A stretch of DNA of 64,000 nt from Harmothoe impar (GCA_947462335.1 OX381709.1:82026622-82090621), one strand, 5' to 3'; positions 47,078 through 56,697 are shown, counted from the first letter of the stretch. A program made the numbers and translations. Notes: a model not told the origin generated them from the letters alone.

Positions 47078-47400
47078 AGGGAGTGTTCATTTATTAATTA
47101 CAGGGTGGGGTGGTGAGATTTTGAGCGGAGTCGCGAAATTCTTTTACGCCCTCCCCCCCTTGAGAGCGCGTGGAACGTTTCGCGCCCCCTCTCGCTGAAG
47201 GGGACGAAAAAATTTTGCCCACCCCCCTTTTGAACTATAGTAACGCGCAGGCTTTTTTGCTAAAAAGGGGCTACATTTTTTACGCCCCCTCCCCTCAAGA
47301 GGGGGTAGAATTTTTCATTCCCCCCCTCAGGAGGGGTCGGAAATCTTTGCACCCCCCCCCAAACCCACCACCCCCCTGTAACTAATGAATAAACACTCCT
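47078..47400. repeat. GGGAGTGTTCATTTATTA MITE, duplication copy 2
   Basis: Same ends as 43595-43764, with additional interior that includes ACGCCCCCTCCCCTCAAGAG. Confidence 0.7.
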
Positions 47401-47983
47401 TAATAGAATACTTTGAAGGTGTGCTTGTCACATTAAATACAGGACTGCAACAGTAAAATAATAATAAAAAAAGTTTTTTAATATCATACCTGTCAATGGG
47501 GCTGGCAAAGGCTGCCTATGGTCAGTCACTGGCTTCTTGGTAAGATCACCAAAGCCTGAATTCCCAAAGGCAGACCGAAAACTGAGTATAGCAGAAAAAT
47601 AATTCAAACAAAAAAAAACAAGTCAGATCGGCCAGGCCTGCTTTATCAAACCATGTCACTGGAAACCAACCTTTATATTTTATTTGGCCTTGCATCAAAG
47701 AGACGGAGATGTTGTTGTATACTGCATTGCACTGAGGCACGGCGAGTTACAGCCATATGCTTTGAGTCCAGGAGAGGCAAAGAGTGAATAGAGATCAGCT
47801 CACATAGAGCAGTTCCTGACCAATACAGAGCAGAGCAGCAGACACAGAATGGCTCAGGCCTAAAAAGACGTGTGTGTTTCAGGCAGCCCAACCCTGTGGG
47901 GTGTTTCACAAGGAGAAAATAGATACAATTAATTTTACATGTTTTCTAAGACCAACTTGATATCACCCGATGTTAATCTTATC

Positions 47984-48067
47984 TTGGTGTTTCACAAGTT
48001 TCAATTGTATCTATGGTCATATACTTAGATACAATTGAAGATAATAATGCGGCTTGTGAAACACCAA
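47984..48067. repeat. Hairpin inside the outer transposon
   Basis: TTGGTGTTTCACAAG and its exact inverse CTTGTGAAACACCAA bound an 84-bp foldback, with TCAATTGTATCTA/TAGATACAATTGA nested inside. The GTTTCACAAG end motif equals that of the outer element, so this may be a MITE of the same family inserted into its relative. Confidence 0.75.
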
Positions 48068-48360
48068 CATAAGACTAACATTTGGTAAAAGTAAGTCAAC
48101 CTTAATTAATCTTAAATACGGCCCCTTGTATGATGATCACATAGGATCAACATAAGTGTTGTTTAAATGTGTATAACCAGTTTATTTTCATCCTGAATAA
48201 ACAGATATTTTCAGGGATTCTTGTGTGTAGTATGACACATATATTGCATGAAAAAAACGTGAAAAAATATGTATGGAAAATATTAGCGAGCATGGTATGA
48301 GCTCCACGCTAATATGCATTGTGAAACACTTATACATTACTTGTATCTAGATTGTAGGCC

Positions 48361-48442
48361 AGTAGTATAGTATGTATCGGAACGGGACTATAGTTAAGTA
48401 CTGTTTATTACTCAATCGACATGCAGCCAATCAGAGGCCTCC
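48361..48442 (+). repeat. Left terminal inverted repeat, 82 bp
   Basis: It matches the complement of 58141-58222 at 80 of 82 positions; the mismatches are at positions 9 and 61. Its inner part contains GCCAATCAG, an NF-Y-type CCAAT box. Confidence 0.93.
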
Positions 48443-48810
48443 ATTTGACCGGAAGTGACGTCACATGCCCATATAAGGGCATACCGGAAGTGACGTCACG
48501 TGACCTTGACCTAGTTAGAGGTCAAGGTCATGACTCAGCCAATCAGAGGCTTCCATTTGACCGGAAGTGACGTCACACGCCCATATAAGGGCATACCGGA
48601 AGTGACGTCATGTGACGTCACACGCCCATATAAGGGCATACCGGAAGTGACGTCATGTGACCTTCACATGTACATATAAGGGCATACCGGAAGTGACGTC
48701 AAGTGACTTTGACTTAGTTAGAGGCTTCTGATTGGCTGGTACACCGGAAGTGACCCATTTATGCAAATGAGGGGCCTACTTCTGGTCAAATGGAGACCTC
48801 TGATTGGTTG
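48443..48810 (+). promoter_or_regulatory. Left subterminal array of ETS-CRE sites
   Basis: The 15-mer CCGGAAGTGACGTCA, an ETS site fused to a full CRE, occurs six times (48449, 48484, 48561, 48596, 48641, 48687), with a seventh TGACGTCA at 48613. Between them CCATATAAGGGCAT (or CATATAAGGGCAT) is repeated four times, offering TATA-like boxes. Further in come GATTGGCTG CCAAT boxes and an octamer ATGCAAAT at 48761. It looks like an enhancer or promoter array. Whether it drives transcription or also serves replication is not shown. Confidence 0.7.
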
Positions 48811-49125
48811 GGTCATGAAGAAATGTGTCTCTTAATTTAATTTTGTTTAGGAAGTGATCGATTTTAGGATCACGCGACCGGAAGTGACCTGATGAGTCAC
48901 GTGACTAGAAGTGACGACGACACATACCTTAATTAGACGATTCAGCAGCGACCGGAGGAAGTGTCACTTTAAGAGGACACGCTAGTTAATTGTTATAATT
49001 GTTTTACTTACTAATAAAAGAAGACGTATGAAAATAAACACAACAATAATTTTATTTTATTTTTTTATTTTCTTTTTTTTTCAATTCTAATAACACTCTA
49101 TTTTTGAAAAGATGCGCTCAATCAA

Positions 49126-49305
49126 TCAATAACACACTTTTTCATATTTTAAAGGACTCGTTGTCACACCGTTAGAATGCACGCGACGCTTATAATACAA
49201 GTAGCGCACGTCATCTTTCTCTATGGTGTAAGTGGCCATTTTTGGTTCGTACCACTTTTGAAATTTATATTTACCGCAAGGAGAGTTTTTCGTTTTCGAA
49301 AACAT
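49126..49305 (-). CDS. Small 59-residue frame of unknown function
   Basis: The minus-strand frame begins MFSKTKNSPCGKYKF, contains TIEKDDVRYLYYKRR, and ends at TGA. Its composition (Lys, Tyr, Asp) is protein-like and it is followed by AATAAA-type signals at about 49050 on the same strand. It may be the last part of a decayed Polinton gene or a real small gene. I cannot name it. Confidence 0.3.
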   Translation of the reverse strand: MFSKTKNSPCGKYKFQKWYEPKMATYTIEKDDVRYLYYKRRVHSNGVTTSPLKYEKVCY

Positions 49306-49469
49306 TTAAGAAGACGACTACTTCTGTACACTTTTTTTGAGATTTTCTTTCACTGGTGCCGCTGATTTGATCGTAGCAAATGTAAGTCTTAGGGTTGACA
49401 CTTGGGATCCCGTCACCTTCTCACGCCGCTTTCTTTTCTTTCTGAAGTATGTCTCTCTCAGGCGAGGTT

Positions 49470-49870
49470 TGACTACACACAGGCAAACATCAGAGGCACC
49501 CAATAGCGCTAATTCTACCTTCAGACAAAGGTCAGGCACGGCTGGCCTATAATAGATGGGTCAAGGGCTATTCTAGTGAGGGTCAGGCTGCGCCGGACAT
49601 TCAATAAAAAGCTGGAGTTTGGCAAACTTGCTTTTGAAAGTCTGACCATGCGGGATCCTCATGCCATAGTCTGACAATGCTGAACTCTTGGGAGAGTATG
49701 CCGGACTCTTGCTGGCCAGACTTTCAAGCAAATTTGCCAAAGTCCAGCTTGTTATTGAATTTCCGGCGTAGCCTGACCCTCAGTAGAATAGTCCTTGACT
49801 CATCTATTATAGGTCAGCAGCGCCTGACCCTTGTATGAGAGTAGTATTGGCGACATTGGCCGACTCTGAT
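49470..49870. repeat. Local palindrome at the left arm's outer edge
   Basis: CTATAATAGATGGGTCAAGG (49548) and its inverse near 49795, with GCCGGACATTCAATAA and the inverse TTATTGAATTTCCGGC, fold on a centre near 49680. A third copy of the sequence lies at the end of the right arm (57490-57594). Amplification of this segment may reflect a recombination hotspot. Confidence 0.75.
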
Positions 49871-50066
49871 ATTTACCCGTGTGTACGGCGGGAGGAGGGG
49901 GTTCACAGCCACTGCTTGCGCTTATAGAGCGCTACTAGCGGAGGTCTGGATGAGGAGACTACGGCGTTTGTCTTTTGCTTGTGCAGCTGCTGCTGCTGCT
50001 GCTGACGATGTCACGGATGCCGCTATTACTAATGCTACTAATACTAGTATGAGAAAATACATTTAG

Positions 50067-50849
50067 TCAATTGATTAAATCAAGGAGGTTTTCTGACTTC
50101 AGTGGATCGTTTAGCCATCGGCCACGGGCAAAACTTGAAACCATTTTATACATGGGACAATTGGCAGAGTCGAAACGTGTTGGTACCATAGGGTCGATCA
50201 TGTTCATCATCAGTTCAGGCAAAGGAAGTGTGTCGACAGCACGCGAAAACTTCATGTCTGAATGTTTCAACACAAGACTTTTTATCACACTCACACAGCT
50301 GCTTTGAAGAGTGAATCCTTGACCAAACTTGTGCTTTTCCAACACAGCTTTGGCCTCTTTCTGTGCAGTAAGGGATCTCTCTTTCGGGTTCATCTCAGTG
50401 CTGTCTAGCATGTCCTCAAAGTCTTTAACATAATGTTCCAACGGACTACAAATGATGGACTCCAGATCATCGTCCGCATATGTCGTCTCCTCGCACCATA
50501 TTGTGTCTTCGCCTGTTTCGAATTCCGTCATTTTCCTGACAATCTCCTCCTGAGTGCCTTGCATATATCGAAGCTCCTTCAAGGAGTTGATAACTTGTAT
50601 GGCGAAGACTGACAAACTTGAAGGAATTTCACCACAGTCAGGCCAAGTATACGGAGCTAAGAAAAATAGCTCTAACAAAATCTTCTCCCTCTGTCCAAAT
50701 GAAACTACTGTTCCGATGAAGTTGAAGCATGCTTCTATCCATTGCTCTTTGGTGACGTCCTTCCAATGTTTCTTTACCTCACATGCATCATAGGGCACCG
50801 TTTCTCTTCTTGCTTCAAGTGGGAGTTGCTTTTTCTTTCTTGGACTCAT
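50067..50849 (-). CDS. Polinton-cargo protein of unknown function, paralogue 1
   Basis: 260 residues, starting MSPRKKKQLPLEARRE. I chose this ATG because the frames of the two copies agree from here on and disagree upstream, although this copy stays open for a further 118 codons. The N terminus is basic (possible nuclear signal PRKKKQ). The rest is predicted mostly helical, with an acidic centre (TTYADDDLE) and the conserved stretches AVDTLPLPELMMNMIDP and WLNDPLKSENLLDL. About 88% of residues match the copy at 55915. Length differences are whole codons. No known family recognised; it is not an obvious Bcl-2 or capsid protein. It is transcribed toward the left end, behind an upstream region shared by both copies with a TATA-like GTACATAAG. 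Confidence 0.85.
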   Translation of the reverse strand: MSPRKKKQLPLEARRETVPYDACEVKKHWKDVTKEQWIEACFNFIGTVVSFGQREKILLELFFLAPYTWPDCGEIPSSLSVFAIQVINSLKELRYMQGTQEEIVRKMTEFETGEDTIWCEETTYADDDLESIICSPLEHYVKDFEDMLDSTEMNPKERSLTAQKEAKAVLEKHKFGQGFTLQSSCVSVIKSLVLKHSDMKFSRAVDTLPLPELMMNMIDPMVPTRFDSANCPMYKMVSSFARGRWLNDPLKSENLLDLIN

Positions 50850-50959
50850 TTCGAGAGGGTTTCGATGCTCTGTAGCGTCAACACTTTCATAAACAAAGAA
50901 AATAGCAGAACTAACCATCGTAACGTGCTGAGCGAGCGTAGAGTGGACGATGCTACGAA

Positions 50960-51030
50960 GATGAAGGGCGGGTGGAGAAAGTGTGACTGGTGACAGCGGC
51001 GTTTCACTCCTTATGTACCCTGTCCTAGAT
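50960..51030 (-). promoter_or_regulatory. TATA-like promoter of paralogue 1
   Basis: The minus strand has GGGTACATAAGGAGTGAAAC about 165 bp before the chosen ATG. In the right copy the same motif (55741-55752) is followed after about 22 nt by TCACTCATCAC. The death-domain gene shows the same layout: TATATAAG, then about 22-25 nt, then TCACTCA. Confidence 0.5.
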
Positions 51031-51203
51031 AAGCCTCTTAAACGGCTGAAAAGACTCTCTAAGTACAGAGCTTCTACCGCAGGTGGGTTTAGACTTAAGC
51101 AGCTTAGTTCACACACATGTCTGTTAGAAAAAGCTACTTGCACACGCGCCTTCCTTTTTTCACTAGTATTCACCCTCTGCCGACTTATAAGACACCTATA
51201 CAC

Positions 51204-52180
51204 TCTTTCTCGTGAAATCTATGGAAGATGATGGAAGGACCACTGACTACATTTTCTTTGATCAGAGCGTGGAGGACGGCGTCGAACGGAGGGAACGTTG
51301 TGAACACAGCTTATAGGGTTTTTGGAAGAGGTCTTGTAAAGTCAAACTGGCGAGAGAGATGGCGTCTTTCAACATGACAATGCTGCTATGTTGGAAAAAA
51401 ATAGCGTGATTTTTTCAAAAAGCTTCTATGAAAGATTTGACGTCTTCGTTGTTGTAGTGGATCAAGTAATCTGTCATAGTTTGCTTCTTCTTGTCATACT
51501 AAACTTTCTGACATGTGGCGTAGTCGGATTTCGGCCATTTTGACGCCCGTCAGTTCGCTGTCAAAAGTCGATCTCGGTGGCAGGGGTTTTTTGTTTACTA
51601 GTTTCTTGGTATACGTCATCCATTCGTAAGTAAAGCAACCTTTCTCTTCGTTTGTAGTGAAAGCTCGCAAATAATTCGCGTAGCTGTAACCAAGTGCTAA
51701 AAAAGTTGACTACTACGTCAACTATTGATTGCTTTTCTTTATGACGCTGAATTGTTGGTTTCTTCGGTCTCCGGAGGCAAATAACGAGTGAAGGCGTATT
51801 TTTTGATCAGGTTCAAGTCGTAACTCTCCGAGTTGAAGCGTACGACTGGAGCTTGACGGATGTATCTCAGAAGCCGCTTCTTCAGTTGAACTAACGGTTG
51901 TCTGGTGTGAGCTGCAGCGAAGCCGCCTGGAGAAGGGGTGAATGTCGCTTCCTCTAGCAGGAGAGCTTCACCTATCGCTACATGTAACTTCGCTAAGGTT
52001 GGTCGGTAAACTTCTAGCACAGCTTTCTCGATGACTTTGGCGTTCTCGTTTATGTGATTTTAAACTCGGTCTAACAAGGGGTCGGAATCTGCGTCGGATT
52101 CTCTGACGTACGCTGCCCCTCCTACCCCGGAAAGTCGTATGCGACGCTAGCCGACATCGCTGCATAGAGGGCAAAACTTA
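51204..52180 (-). pseudogene. polB: Decayed protein-primed DNA polymerase B, exonuclease region
   Basis: Polintons replicate with a protein-primed family B polymerase. Here, fragments of its N-terminal half appear in correct order on the minus strand but in different frames. An exonuclease-type segment has RFNSESYDLNLI (near 51805-51840). A conserved YEWM segment lies near 51610. YNNEDVKSF near 51450 corresponds to the WYNN-DV motif of the family. GPSIIFHRFHE near 51210-51240 lies close to the polymerase domain. At least three frameshifts or stops interrupt it. It is cut at 51204 by the inverted-duplication arm, so fingers, palm and thumb are missing. It cannot make a polymerase; it is a fossil marker of the element's ancestry. 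Confidence 0.85.
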
Positions 52181-52436
52181 GGTATCGTTCTTCATTTTTC
52201 TACGGGTCGCTCGTGATTGTACGGTCTTTTAAAAATTTTGAAACACTTTTCGCAAACGTCCTGCGGCATGTTTTTCTTTTTTTTGTTTTTTTCACTTATT
52301 TACCAAATATTAAAAAAATAAACGTTGTTTATCACTTCGAATACTAGACGCCTCTTACCACACGATGCTATTAGCATAGTGAAAGACGTCTGTAGTGTAG
52401 GATCGATTTCAACAGATGTCCATCTTACTGCAGGGA

Positions 52437-54014
52437 TCAGACGAGAGTCGTCAACACTGGTGTGTCACAGCTCACTTTTATTTCTTTGGGTACAGCTGCA
52501 TACAACCCTTGAACATACATTGCGACGTCGCCGCGTCCCATGTAGTCTTCCAACACTTTCATCAGAGCCATAGGCTCAGACGTCTCGTTGTACTTCCAAG
52601 CTTTCAGCACTTCATAGACAGGGTTCTTCACAGTCCTGTCAGAAGGCACAGGTTGAGAGATGGAAGTTACTTCATGAGAAGTCAACCCTAAGTAGATCCC
52701 TATGGTCTTCCAGTCTCTAGGGCAGAGCTCAGCTAAAAGAGAGAAATATTTCTGCACTTTCCACTCCATGTCTCCACTCTCTAAGCCATCCCACATGTCA
52801 TGCTTGTCCATGTACTCACGTGAGAATTTGATGAGGTCCATACGGTAAGATTCTTCCAAGGCGGCGGCTAGGTCCTTCCACCTACTAGTACAACTTTTCT
52901 GGTACCAAGTAGTGAACATTTCTCTAGCTTGAGTTATGACACTTGTCTCACAACTGAGATATCCCATATCCTTCAAGTTCACTTCAAGGAATGAACCTAA
53001 CCGTATGTAATCTGATGTCGGCAACTTACCGCTTATTTTCAGTAGCATAGCGTCTGACAAGTATCCTAACGGCTCTGCTTTGAAGTATGATGATACAGGT
53101 ACTACTGCAGCAGAACCAATAACAGGAGCAGCGTCTGCGCTGGTATCAGACGACTCGTTGTCGGAACAGGGCAACCACATGACTTCGTAAGGTATTGGTG
53201 AGGGCAGTCGCCACGGACCGGACGCACTACCAGTGGAAATGAGGTCGAAAAACGGACTGTGCGCCCGTGACCCTTCGGGTTCCTCGTACGCCTCGTCGTC
53301 AGCGTCGTTCTCTGTTTCACCCTGTTGCTTTAGGACATGTATGTCTACTACGCGCTGCTGGGGCTGAGTGTCCGAATAGCTGTAAGTCTCAGCGCGAGCA
53401 GCGTTGATGGCGTCGGTTGATGAAGCGGTGGAGAGGTTCTGTGCAACGTACTGCGTGTCAGTACTAGTAGCGGTAGTCGCAGCAAGAGGTGTAGCAGCAG
53501 CAGCAGTAGCAGCAGCAGCAGGAGCAGCAGCAGCAGCAGCAGCAGGAGCAAGCGCAGCGCTAGCAAGTGCAGCAGTAGCAGGCGCAGCAGTAGCAGGCAC
53601 AGCAGCAGCAGGCACAGCCGCCTCAGCAAGCGCAGCAGTAACAGGCGCGGCAGCAGCAGCAGCAGCAGCAGCAGCAGGCACAGCAGTAACAGGCGCGGCA
53701 GCAGCAACAGCAGCAGCAGCAGCAGTAGCAGCAGCACTAGCAGCACGAGGATCACTAGCAGCCGCAGCAGGCGCAGCAGTAGCAGCAGCAGCGTGCTCAG
53801 CAGCAACAACCGTCGCGAGTGTAACAACGTCGCTACTACTGCTGTGTGCGCTCGCTACAGCGGGAGGGTGATAAGACCAAGCGGTTGCGGCGGTAGTCTC
53901 AATTTCAGTAGCAAGAGGAGACGCTGACAGTAAACGATCACCGTTCTGCGTATTCTTCTTGTTGTTGAACTCGATTAGATCCTTGGACGACAGTAGTTGT
54001 TGTGTTTTGCTCAT
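52437..54014 (-). CDS. Tandem death-domain protein with poly-Ala region (Polinton cargo)
   Basis: 525 residues from ATG at 54014 (context CACCACCATGA); an in-frame ATG eight codons upstream is possible but has a weaker context. Layout: a short polar N terminus; an Ala-rich tract (about residues 75-190, encoded by GCA/GCT-type repeats); an acidic, Ser-rich linker; then two helical modules. Module 1 (about 325-415) has LLKISGKLPTSDYIRLGSFL and FTTWYQKS and RWKDLAAALEE, a death-domain pattern. Module 2 (about 430-510) has CPRDWKTIGIYLGLTSHEV, VLKAWKYNE and LEDYMGRGDVA, a better match. Death domains mediate homotypic assembly in apoptosis and innate immune signalling. No caspase, kinase or membrane segment is seen, so it may act as an adaptor or decoy. 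A TATA box stands about 60 bp upstream. Confidence 0.8.
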   Translation of the reverse strand: MSKTQQLLSSKDLIEFNNKKNTQNGDRLLSASPLATEIETTAATAWSYHPPAVASAHSSSSDVVTLATVVAAEHAAAATAAPAAAASDPRAASAAATAAAAAVAAAAPVTAVPAAAAAAAAAAPVTAALAEAAVPAAAVPATAAPATAALASAALAPAAAAAAAPAAAATAAAATPLAATTATSTDTQYVAQNLSTASSTDAINAARAETYSYSDTQPQQRVVDIHVLKQQGETENDADDEAYEEPEGSRAHSPFFDLISTGSASGPWRLPSPIPYEVMWLPCSDNESSDTSADAAPVIGSAAVVPVSSYFKAEPLGYLSDAMLLKISGKLPTSDYIRLGSFLEVNLKDMGYLSCETSVITQAREMFTTWYQKSCTSRWKDLAAALEESYRMDLIKFSREYMDKHDMWDGLESGDMEWKVQKYFSLLAELCPRDWKTIGIYLGLTSHEVTSISQPVPSDRTVKNPVYEVLKAWKYNETSEPMALMKVLEDYMGRGDVAMYVQGLYAAVPKEIKVSCDTPVLTTLV

Positions 54015-54044
54015 GGTGGTGCCTGTAGAGAGCAGCAAAAGACT

Positions 54045-54085
54045 GAGTGAGTGAACGGGTGTTTCCAGGCCTCTTATATACGCCT
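54045..54085 (-). promoter_or_regulatory. TATA promoter of the death-domain gene
   Basis: The minus strand reads GCGTATATAAGAGGCC, then about 25 nt later TTCACTCACTCAGTC, then the ATG about 30 nt on. That gives a short leader without the need for an intron. TCTCTACAG just before the ATG resembles a splice acceptor, so a 5' intron is the alternative. Confidence 0.65.
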
Positions 54086-54096
54086 TCTCGCTTCTA

Positions 54097-54480
54097 GAGC
54101 TAAGCTACTTACAGCTCTCTTCAGCTGCCGCCGGCTGACCGGTGACCATTCACAAAGAGAAACAAAAAGTCATAAGGTATGACGTTTTCAGCTGGATCCC
54201 TTTCCCCCGCCCCTTTGAGAGATCGACTGACACGAGCTAAGCTACTTACTGCCTTGTTCAGCAATTCAACGTGCGTTAGCTGTATAAAGGATTAAGCAGT
54301 TGCTGCCGCCAGCTGACCGGCGGACATTCCCAAAGAGAAACAAAAGACATAAGTCATGACGTTTTCAGCTGGATCTCTTTCCCCCCTCCCTCTTTTTTTT
54401 TGAGAGATGGACTGCCATGAGCGGGCGGTGTACCGACTGTACTAATTCAACGCGCATTAGCTGTATAAAGGATTAAGCAG
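54097..54480 (+). repeat. Tandem subunits upstream of the death-domain gene
   Basis: Two diverged units share GAGCTAAGCTACTTAC, GCTGACCGG, AAAGAGAAACAAAA, TGACGTTTTCAGCTGGATC and CTTTCCCCC. TGTATAAAGGATTAAGCAG occurs twice (54281, 54462) and could be a plus-strand TATA box. Probably the divergent control region. Confidence 0.65.
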
Positions 54481-54636
54481 TCATGAGCTTAGAGTGTGTA
54501 TACAAAAAAACTACAGGAGGCGTGTAGTGTGAAGCAGGACCCCCTAAGACGGGAGTGTCTGTCTGTGAGTAGAGTCGTGTGCATGTGGTGAGCGACTTAA
54601 GTGTAAAACAAAAAAAAATCACCGCCTCCTGCCGTG

Positions 54637-55196
54637 GTGAGTAGACTGGCCGGCGGCGGCCGGCTAGTTCAATAGGGGTGACAGCTGACTAAGGCTGTGC
54701 ATGAAAATCCGATTTTCACCTGACTTCTGACGTTTGTTACAATGAATGCCAAAGGGGGAGAGAGTTGTCCTCAGGTAGGGGGTAGGAGGTAAGGCTAATG
54801 GATAAGGAAAAAAAACACCATTTTCAGCTGGCCACCACAGATGGCGATGACATACCCCTCGGCATCTAAGCTCTTAAGAAGCTCTTACGGAGCGGAGCGG
54901 CTGCTGGACAGCTGGGGTGAGTAGACCGGCCGGCGGCGGCTAGCTAGTTCAATAGGAGTGACAGCTGACTAAGGCTGTGCATGAAAATCAGATTTTCACC
55001 TGACCTCTGACGTTTGTTACAATGAATGCTAAAGGGGGAGAGAGTCGTCCTCAGGTAGGGAGTAGGAGGTAAGGCTAATGGATAAAGAAAAAACACCATT
55101 TTCAGCTGGCCACCAAAGATGATGATGACACGCCCCTCGTCATCTAAGCTCTTAAGAAGCTCTTACGGAGCAGAGCGGCTGCTGGACAGCTGGGGT
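54637..55196 (+). repeat. Tandem duplication, ~277-bp unit, two copies
   Basis: Each unit begins GTGAGTAGAC(T/C)GGCCGGCGGC and includes GTGACAGCTGACTAAGGCTG, CACCTGAC and GGGGGAGAGAG, and ends GCTGCTGGACAGCTGGGG. Closely similar copies. No coding frame is shared by both. Confidence 0.85.
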
Positions 55197-55914
55197 GCTG
55201 TTGGAAATAGGATTAAACTCCCTCTGTATAAAAGCTCTGATTTCTGTTGGAAAAAAACCATATCACCTTTGACCACAGTAACGTCTACTACCACCACCAC
55301 CAGCACCACCGCCGCTGCCACCGCCGCTGCCGCCGCCAGTCACAGCTGATCACCTCATTAAAAGCATGTGACGTCGTCGCTTCTAGTCACTTGCTTCATC
55401 AAGTCGCTTCCAGGCACGTGATCTTAAAGACCCTCACTTCTTAAACAAAAAAAACGAAGAGACACGCTTCTTCCTCTCGAGAGGAAGAATGACGTATATA
55501 AGGAGGCTGACACGTGTATAGGTGCCTTATTAGTCGGCAAGGGGTAAATACTAGTGAAAAAGGAAGGCAGGTGTGCAGGTAGCTTTCTAACAGACACGTG
55601 TGTGCACTAAGCTGCTTAAGTCTAAACCCCCCTGCAGTAGTCAAGTAGCATGTGAAAACTTACTTAACAGATCACTTAATTGAGTAGAGACTCTGTACTG
55701 AGAGAGTCTTTTCAGCTGTTTAAGAGGATTATCTAGGACAGGGTACATAAGGAGTGAAACGCTGCTCTCACTCATCACACTTTCTCGACTCGCCCTTCAT
55801 CATCGTAGCATCGTCCACTCCACGCTCGCTCAGCATGTTATGAGGGTTATTTCTACCTTTACAGCTTCTTTTCTTATCGAAGTGTCGACGCTACAGAGCA
55901 TCGAAACTCTCCAA

Positions 55915-56697
55915 ATGAGTCCAAGAAAGAAAAAGCAACTCCCACTAGAAGCAAGAAGAGAAACAGTGCCCTATGATGCATGTGAGGTAAAGAAACATTG
56001 GAAGGACGTCACCAAGGAGCAATGGATAGAAGCATGCTTCAACTTCATCGGAACGGAAGTAGTTTCATTTGGACAGAGGGAGAAAATTTTGTTGGAGCTA
56101 TTTTTCTTAGCTCCGTATAGTTGGCGTGACTGTAGTGGTGAAATTCCTTCAGGTTTTTCAGCGTTCGGCATACAAGTTATCTGGTCTTTGAAGAAGCTTC
56201 GATATATGCAACGCACTCACGAGGAGATTGTTCAGAAAATGACGGAATTCGAAACAAAAGAAGTATGGTGCGAGGAGACGACATATGCGGACGATGATCT
56301 GGAGTACATCATTTGTAGCCCGTTGGAACATTATGTTAAAGACTTTGAGGACATGCTAGCCAGCACTGCGATGACCCCGAAAGAGAGATCCCTTACTGCA
56401 CAGAAGGAGGCCAAAGCTGTGTTGGAAAAGCTCAAGTTTGGTCAAGGATTCACTCTTCAAAGCAGCTGTGTGAGTGTGATAAAAAGTGTTGTGTTGAAAC
56501 ATCCGGACATGAAGTTTTCGCGTGCTGTCGACACACTTCCTTTGCCTGAACTGATGATGAACATGATCGACCCCATCGTACCAACATGTTTCGACTCTGC
56601 CAATTGTCCCATGTATAAAATGGTTTCAAGTTTTGCCTGTGGCCGATGGCTAAACGATCCACTGAAGTCAGAAAACCTCCTTGATTTAGTCGACTGA
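55915..56697 (+). CDS. Polinton-cargo protein of unknown function, paralogue 2
   Basis: 260 residues, same length as the copy at 50067, starting MSPRKKKQLPLEARRE and ending NLLDLVD. Compared with its twin it has whole-codon insertions (TEVV for TVV, DCSGE for DCGE) and a compensating two-codon shortening (ETKEV for ETGEDTI). No internal stop occurs in either. That pattern suggests selection on the protein after duplication. It is transcribed outward, toward the right end. The function is unknown: basic start, helical body, acidic centre, conserved C terminus. Confidence 0.87.
   Translation: MSPRKKKQLPLEARRETVPYDACEVKKHWKDVTKEQWIEACFNFIGTEVVSFGQREKILLELFFLAPYSWRDCSGEIPSGFSAFGIQVIWSLKKLRYMQRTHEEIVQKMTEFETKEVWCEETTYADDDLEYIICSPLEHYVKDFEDMLASTAMTPKERSLTAQKEAKAVLEKLKFGQGFTLQSSCVSVIKSVVLKHPDMKFSRAVDTLPLPELMMNMIDPIVPTCFDSANCPMYKMVSSFACGRWLNDPLKSENLLDLVD

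Larger units (their letters stand above)
45037..47896 (+). repeat. Tandem segmental duplication, copy 2
   Basis: It directly abuts copy 1. Copy 2 alone carries the CACTG MITEs (45352-45712, 46545-46892), a solo LTR (46033-46470) and, at its right edge, the large nested insertion at 47897. Confidence 0.9.
49706..51203 (-). repeat. Large inverted duplication, left arm
   Basis: It matches the complement of 55514-57594. The outer boundary is CTCTTGCTGGCCAGAC against GTCTAGCCAGCAAGAG; the inner boundary is at TGTATAGGTG. The arm contains one copy of the 260-residue gene. Its inner end coincides exactly with the point where the polymerase remnant stops, so the arm replaced the rest of that gene. 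Confidence 0.88.

Noticed and set aside
50850..51203. 118-codon N-terminal extension of paralogue 1
   Set aside because: The matching DNA in the right arm is in different frames with a stop, so it is more likely leader sequence than protein.
53348..53871. Leu-rich and Ala-rich frames overlapping the Ala tract of the death-domain gene
   Set aside because: GCA/AGC repeats leave several frames open. Only the minus-strand frame that continues into the two death domains has complex sequence.
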